A DNA stretch of 17,332 nucleotides, taken from the NCBI GenBank assembly GCA_037134755.1, contig JBAXLO010000085.1:1-17332 (forward strand), read 5' to 3'. Source of the stretch: JBAXLO01 sp037134755. GTDB lineage: Bacteria > Bacteroidota > Bacteroidia > Bacteroidales > JACABE01. The notes beneath the pieces were generated by a model. It was not told the origin of the DNA, did not search any database, and was given only the letters and a program-made list of their open reading frames with translations. This document shows positions 14,501 through 17,332 of the stretch, piece by piece (the first letter of the stretch is position 1; each line of letters begins with the position of its first letter). A program made the translations under genes and the position numbers.

Positions 14501-17129
14501 TTCTCTTCACCCATTTATCTATTTCATTTAAGAAAGTAATTATATCTAGAGGTTTAGTTATATAATTTTTTGCTCCTGCATTCATCATCTCTTTAATTTG
14601 TTTCGGCATAGCATCAGCACTCAGTATAACTACGGGAATATCTTTTGTATTATTATTTTCTTGAAGTTGTTTTAAAACTTCACTTCCATGTATATCCGGA
14701 AGATCAAGATCCAAAAGAATAAGATTAGGTGAATATTTAAACGCCAGTTGAACGGTATGTACTCCTAATGAATCCGTAAGAAGTTTAATATTTGGCCTTT
14801 CAGACAAAAGGATTTCTTCCACCAACTCAAAACTGGCGATATTATCTTCTATATAAAGTATCGTCCCTTTATTACTACTATTTTCAATTGTTTCTATTGA
14901 ATTATTTTCTACCTCTTCTTCAATATCCACCTCTTCAACATAAAGAAATTCAAACCAGAAAGTAGTTTCTTCACCCGCAATACTTTCAACACCTATATTC
15001 CCTCCCATTGCTTCTACAAGTTTTTTTACAATAGATAAACCTAATCCTGTCCCTTCAATTCTACTATCATTATTACCTAATCGTTCAAATGGATTAAAGA
15101 GCTTAGGTATTTCTTCTTTAGAAATGCCTAAACCGGTATTTGTAATTGAAATTCTAATATAATTTTGGTTATCAATTGTAGGAGGAAGTTTTTCAGTTTT
15201 AACAACAACTTTACCATTCTCAATATTATATTTAATGGCATTGTTTAGCAAATTAAGAAGTATTTGTTTTAATCTTAAACGATCGGAAGAAATATACATA
15301 TAGTTATCGGGCGAATCAATAAATTCAACATCTATGCCTAATGATACAGCTTGAGGCATAATAATCTCAATCATTTCATTAATCATTTTATTTAATTTAA
15401 CAGCTTCGTATGAAAAAGTTGTCCTCCCTGCTTCGATACCCGAAATGTCGAGCACTTCATTTATTAAACTTAGTAAATGAGTACTACTATTTAAAATATG
15501 ATTGATACCAATCTTTTGTTTTGGATTAAGTTCACCCATATTAAGCAATTGACTAAAGCCTATTATCGAATTCATAGGAGTTCTTAATTCGTGACTCATC
15601 CTCGAAAGAAACTCACTCTTTTCAAAGTTCGCTTTTTTAGCTTCATTCAAAGCCTCTTTAAGTTTCTCTTCTATTATTTTACGTTCAGTAATGTCAATAA
15701 AAGTAACTACAGCCCCCTTTATTTCCCCATGAATAAAAAGAGGATACGACCAATATTCGCAAGGAAAACAGCTTCCATCTGCCCTCCATAACACTTCGTC
15801 AACTACATGAGATCTTGTTTCTTCTTTAAAAGCTTTAAAAATAAAACAATCTTTTACATTCATAGCACTTCCATCAGCACACGAATGATGAATTAGATCA
15901 TGCATATTCTTACCATGTAATTGCTCAAAATCTTCATAGCCTAGCGTCTTTATACATGATATATTTGTAAAAGTACAATTGCCATTCATATCAATACCAT
16001 AAATTGATTCAGCAGCAGAATTAAGCAATAACATGAAACCCTCTCTACTTTGGTTAAGATCAGAAGTTAATTGTTCGGCTATCTCATTTGCTCTTTGACT
16101 GGTTGACAGCAATGATAGAATTAAAAAAAACAACAAAACACTAATAACTATACCAGAAAAAAATACAACTAAAATTTTGTTGTAAAAATATATATTACCA
16201 ACTGTAGGTTGCGTAAAAAACAGTATCCATTTAGTTCCATTAAAATTAACTGGAAGCATAAGCTCACGAGAAGATAAATCTTTGTGATTTATGCTATCCT
16301 CACTCTGTGTGTCGAATAATAAATTATTTTTACAGATACTATCGTCATAAATCTGTAAATGTATTCTTCCATCAATTTTTAAATCCCATTTTCCAAGAAT
16401 ACCCTGCATTAAATCGTTCATACGATGCGGACTGTAAACCCAACCTTTGATAGCAGCTCTGCGTTGTTCGACAGTATTTACGGCCATACCTTTTTTAAAT
16501 ACCGGAACATACATTAACGTACCTGACTGCACATCTTTGTTGGTCTCCTGTACTAATAACACCTTACCCGAAAGACTTACAATATCACTATCACGAGCAT
16601 ACTCCATAGCTTTTCTGCGTATTGGTTCCGAATACATATCATATCCAAAAGCTCGCAAATTTCTACCTTCGAAAGGTTCTAAATAAATTATAGAAGTATA
16701 AAAAGGTCGATCACCGGTAGGCTTAACAGTATAATCAGGGAATCCATTCTTACGTGTAGTTTGGATATGTTGTTGTAATTCATTTTTAGAAATCAACATC
16801 GAATATCCAAAACCTAGAACTCCCGGTAACTCTTTTCGTATATTTGATTCATCGTAAAACTTCTTCCATTCATTACGAGTTACTGAATCAGATGCCTCAA
16901 CAAATGCAGAACCCGCTCGTAATACCTCTGCCTGTGACTGAAGTCTTGTAAATACTTTTACATTTAACTCTTTGCAAACTTCTTCATAGTCTTTTTTAAG
17001 ATTCATTTCAACACTTCGTTTAGTATAAATAGTAACATATATAGTAAGAATTATTCCTACTATAAGAATTGCTAAAGCTTTAAAAAGATTGTTGATCGAA
17101 GCTATTTTATTTTCAGATCGAAATATCAT
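14493..17129 (-). CDS. Membrane-bound CHASE-PAS hybrid histidine kinase
   Basis: The product is 878 residues. One membrane helix lies at about 15-36 and another at about 317-341. Between them is a periplasmic CHASE sensor domain (about 70-310, with LPGVLGFGYSM, RPFYTSIIYLEP and FGYDMYSEPIRRKAME), a small-molecule input domain. On the cytoplasmic side are a PAS domain (about 363-482, ending in FIDITERK), the phospho-acceptor domain with His513 in SHELRTPMNS, and the ATPase domain (N-box LLNNAIKYN, G1 NTGLGI near 664, F-box FNPFERLG, G2 GTGLGLSIVKK). An acidic linker follows, then a C-terminal receiver (about 757-870; E761/D762, D807, S837, K859). The G1 Asp that usually contacts adenine is Asn664 here. 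The ligand is unknown. With no output domain it probably passes phosphate onward, possibly to the neighbouring REC-HK-REC protein. The start at 17129 places a charged N-terminus before the first helix. Confidence 0.93.
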   Translation of the reverse strand: MIFRSENKIASINNLFKALAILIVGIILTIYVTIYTKRSVEMNLKKDYEEVCKELNVKVFTRLQSQAEVLRAGSAFVEASDSVTRNEWKKFYDESNIRKELPGVLGFGYSMLISKNELQQHIQTTRKNGFPDYTVKPTGDRPFYTSIIYLEPFEGRNLRAFGYDMYSEPIRRKAMEYARDSDIVSLSGKVLLVQETNKDVQSGTLMYVPVFKKGMAVNTVEQRRAAIKGWVYSPHRMNDLMQGILGKWDLKIDGRIHLQIYDDSICKNNLLFDTQSEDSINHKDLSSRELMLPVNFNGTKWILFFTQPTVGNIYFYNKILVVFFSGIVISVLLFFLILSLLSTSQRANEIAEQLTSDLNQSREGFMLLLNSAAESIYGIDMNGNCTFTNISCIKTLGYEDFEQLHGKNMHDLIHHSCADGSAMNVKDCFIFKAFKEETRSHVVDEVLWRADGSCFPCEYWSYPLFIHGEIKGAVVTFIDITERKIIEEKLKEALNEAKKANFEKSEFLSRMSHELRTPMNSIIGFSQLLNMGELNPKQKIGINHILNSSTHLLSLINEVLDISGIEAGRTTFSYEAVKLNKMINEMIEIIMPQAVSLGIDVEFIDSPDNYMYISSDRLRLKQILLNLLNNAIKYNIENGKVVVKTEKLPPTIDNQNYIRISITNTGLGISKEEIPKLFNPFERLGNNDSRIEGTGLGLSIVKKLVEAMGGNIGVESIAGEETTFWFEFLYVEEVDIEEEVENNSIETIENSSNKGTILYIEDNIASFELVEEILLSERPNIKLLTDSLGVHTVQLAFKYSPNLILLDLDLPDIHGSEVLKQLQENNNTKDIPVVILSADAMPKQIKEMMNAGAKNYITKPLDIITFLNEIDKWVKRSA

Positions 17130-17183
17130 ATTATTTTATTTTTTTGTATACTATTCATAATTTAATAATTTACATATCTCCAT

Positions 17184-17260
17184 CCTGACAGGTTTTTCCG
17201 TTCTATCAGATGTAAATCTCCAAAGACATTTATAACTGTCAGTATATAAAACCCGACAAG
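17184..17260. repeat. Degenerate CCTGACAGG-type inverted repeat remnant
   Basis: CCTGACAGGTTTT (17184-17196) and AAAACCCGACAAG (17248-17260) are imperfect inverted copies (10 of 13 positions pair as inverted repeats). CTGACAGG-type palindromes are familiar as scattered repeats in Bacteroidota spacers. It lies upstream of the CHASE kinase gene. Confidence 0.35.
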
Positions 17261-17304
17261 AGTTAAATATTCTTCATTCATATTTCATAATTAACTTTAC
17301 TTTC

Positions 17305-17332
17305 CGTAATTCGTAATTCGTAATTCGTAATT
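17305..17332. repeat. Heptanucleotide tandem repeat, 4 units of CGTAATT, reaching the window edge
   Basis: Four perfect copies of CGTAATT run exactly to the last base, so the array probably continues beyond the window. A single CATAATT lies at 17286-17292. The unit shares the TAATT core with the other heptamer arrays in the window. Confidence 0.9.

Noticed and set aside
15591..16686. Two plus-strand open frames (15591-15791, 16447-16686) antisense to the CHASE kinase
   Set aside because: The kinase frame has continuous domain signatures through both stretches.

Overview
This is a strongly AT-rich bacterial segment, most likely from an anaerobic or facultatively anaerobic member of the Bacteroidota. 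The evidence is a fused ResB/CcsA cytochrome c synthase of the Bacteroidota type, promoters resembling the TAnnTTTG element, mostly absent Shine-Dalgarno sequences, SPII lipoproteins and a tatA-tatC pair. No rRNA, tRNA, transposase, phage gene or CRISPR array is visible.

Layout. (1) 1-2349: a possibly 5'-truncated protein with a fibronectin-III-like C-terminus (+), a hairpin terminator, a repeat-filled spacer, then two lipoprotein genes on the minus strand (a TPR protein and an OB-fold-like protein), separated by a degenerate CGTCATTGC-type inverted repeat. (2) 2350-6490: an AT-rich divergent promoter region, then ccsBA (cytochrome c synthase) and a secreted tetraheme cytochrome, closed by a strong hairpin. 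(3) 6598-11170: a probable four-gene operon encoding a membrane-anchored octaheme cytochrome, a Tat-exported protein with four [4Fe-4S] clusters, an NrfD-type quinone-binding membrane subunit and a large DUF2339-like polytopic membrane protein. It ends in a bidirectional hairpin that also closes the convergent tatAC operon. (4) 11151-12203: tatC and tatA (-). (5) 12678-17129: two hybrid histidine kinases (-), one soluble (REC-HK-REC) and one membrane-bound sensor (CHASE-PAS-HK-REC), separated by a repeat-filled spacer.

How the genes fit together (inference): CcsBA attaches heme to the twelve CxxCH motifs encoded here. TatAC can export the folded iron-sulfur protein, which carries an SRRDFL signal. 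NrfD, the Fe-S subunit and the octaheme cytochrome would exchange electrons between menaquinone and periplasmic carriers such as the tetraheme cytochrome. No terminal reductase is encoded in the window, so the electron acceptor or donor is unknown. The layout resembles NrfBCD-, MccCD- or Cbc4-type quinone modules, but the octaheme subunit built from two tandem tetraheme units and the linked DUF2339-like protein make it the best candidate here for an undescribed system.

The spacers carry a recurring heptanucleotide repeat family (consensus NNTAATT) coupled to TTTAGGCA-type units. This is the most striking non-coding signal of the window.
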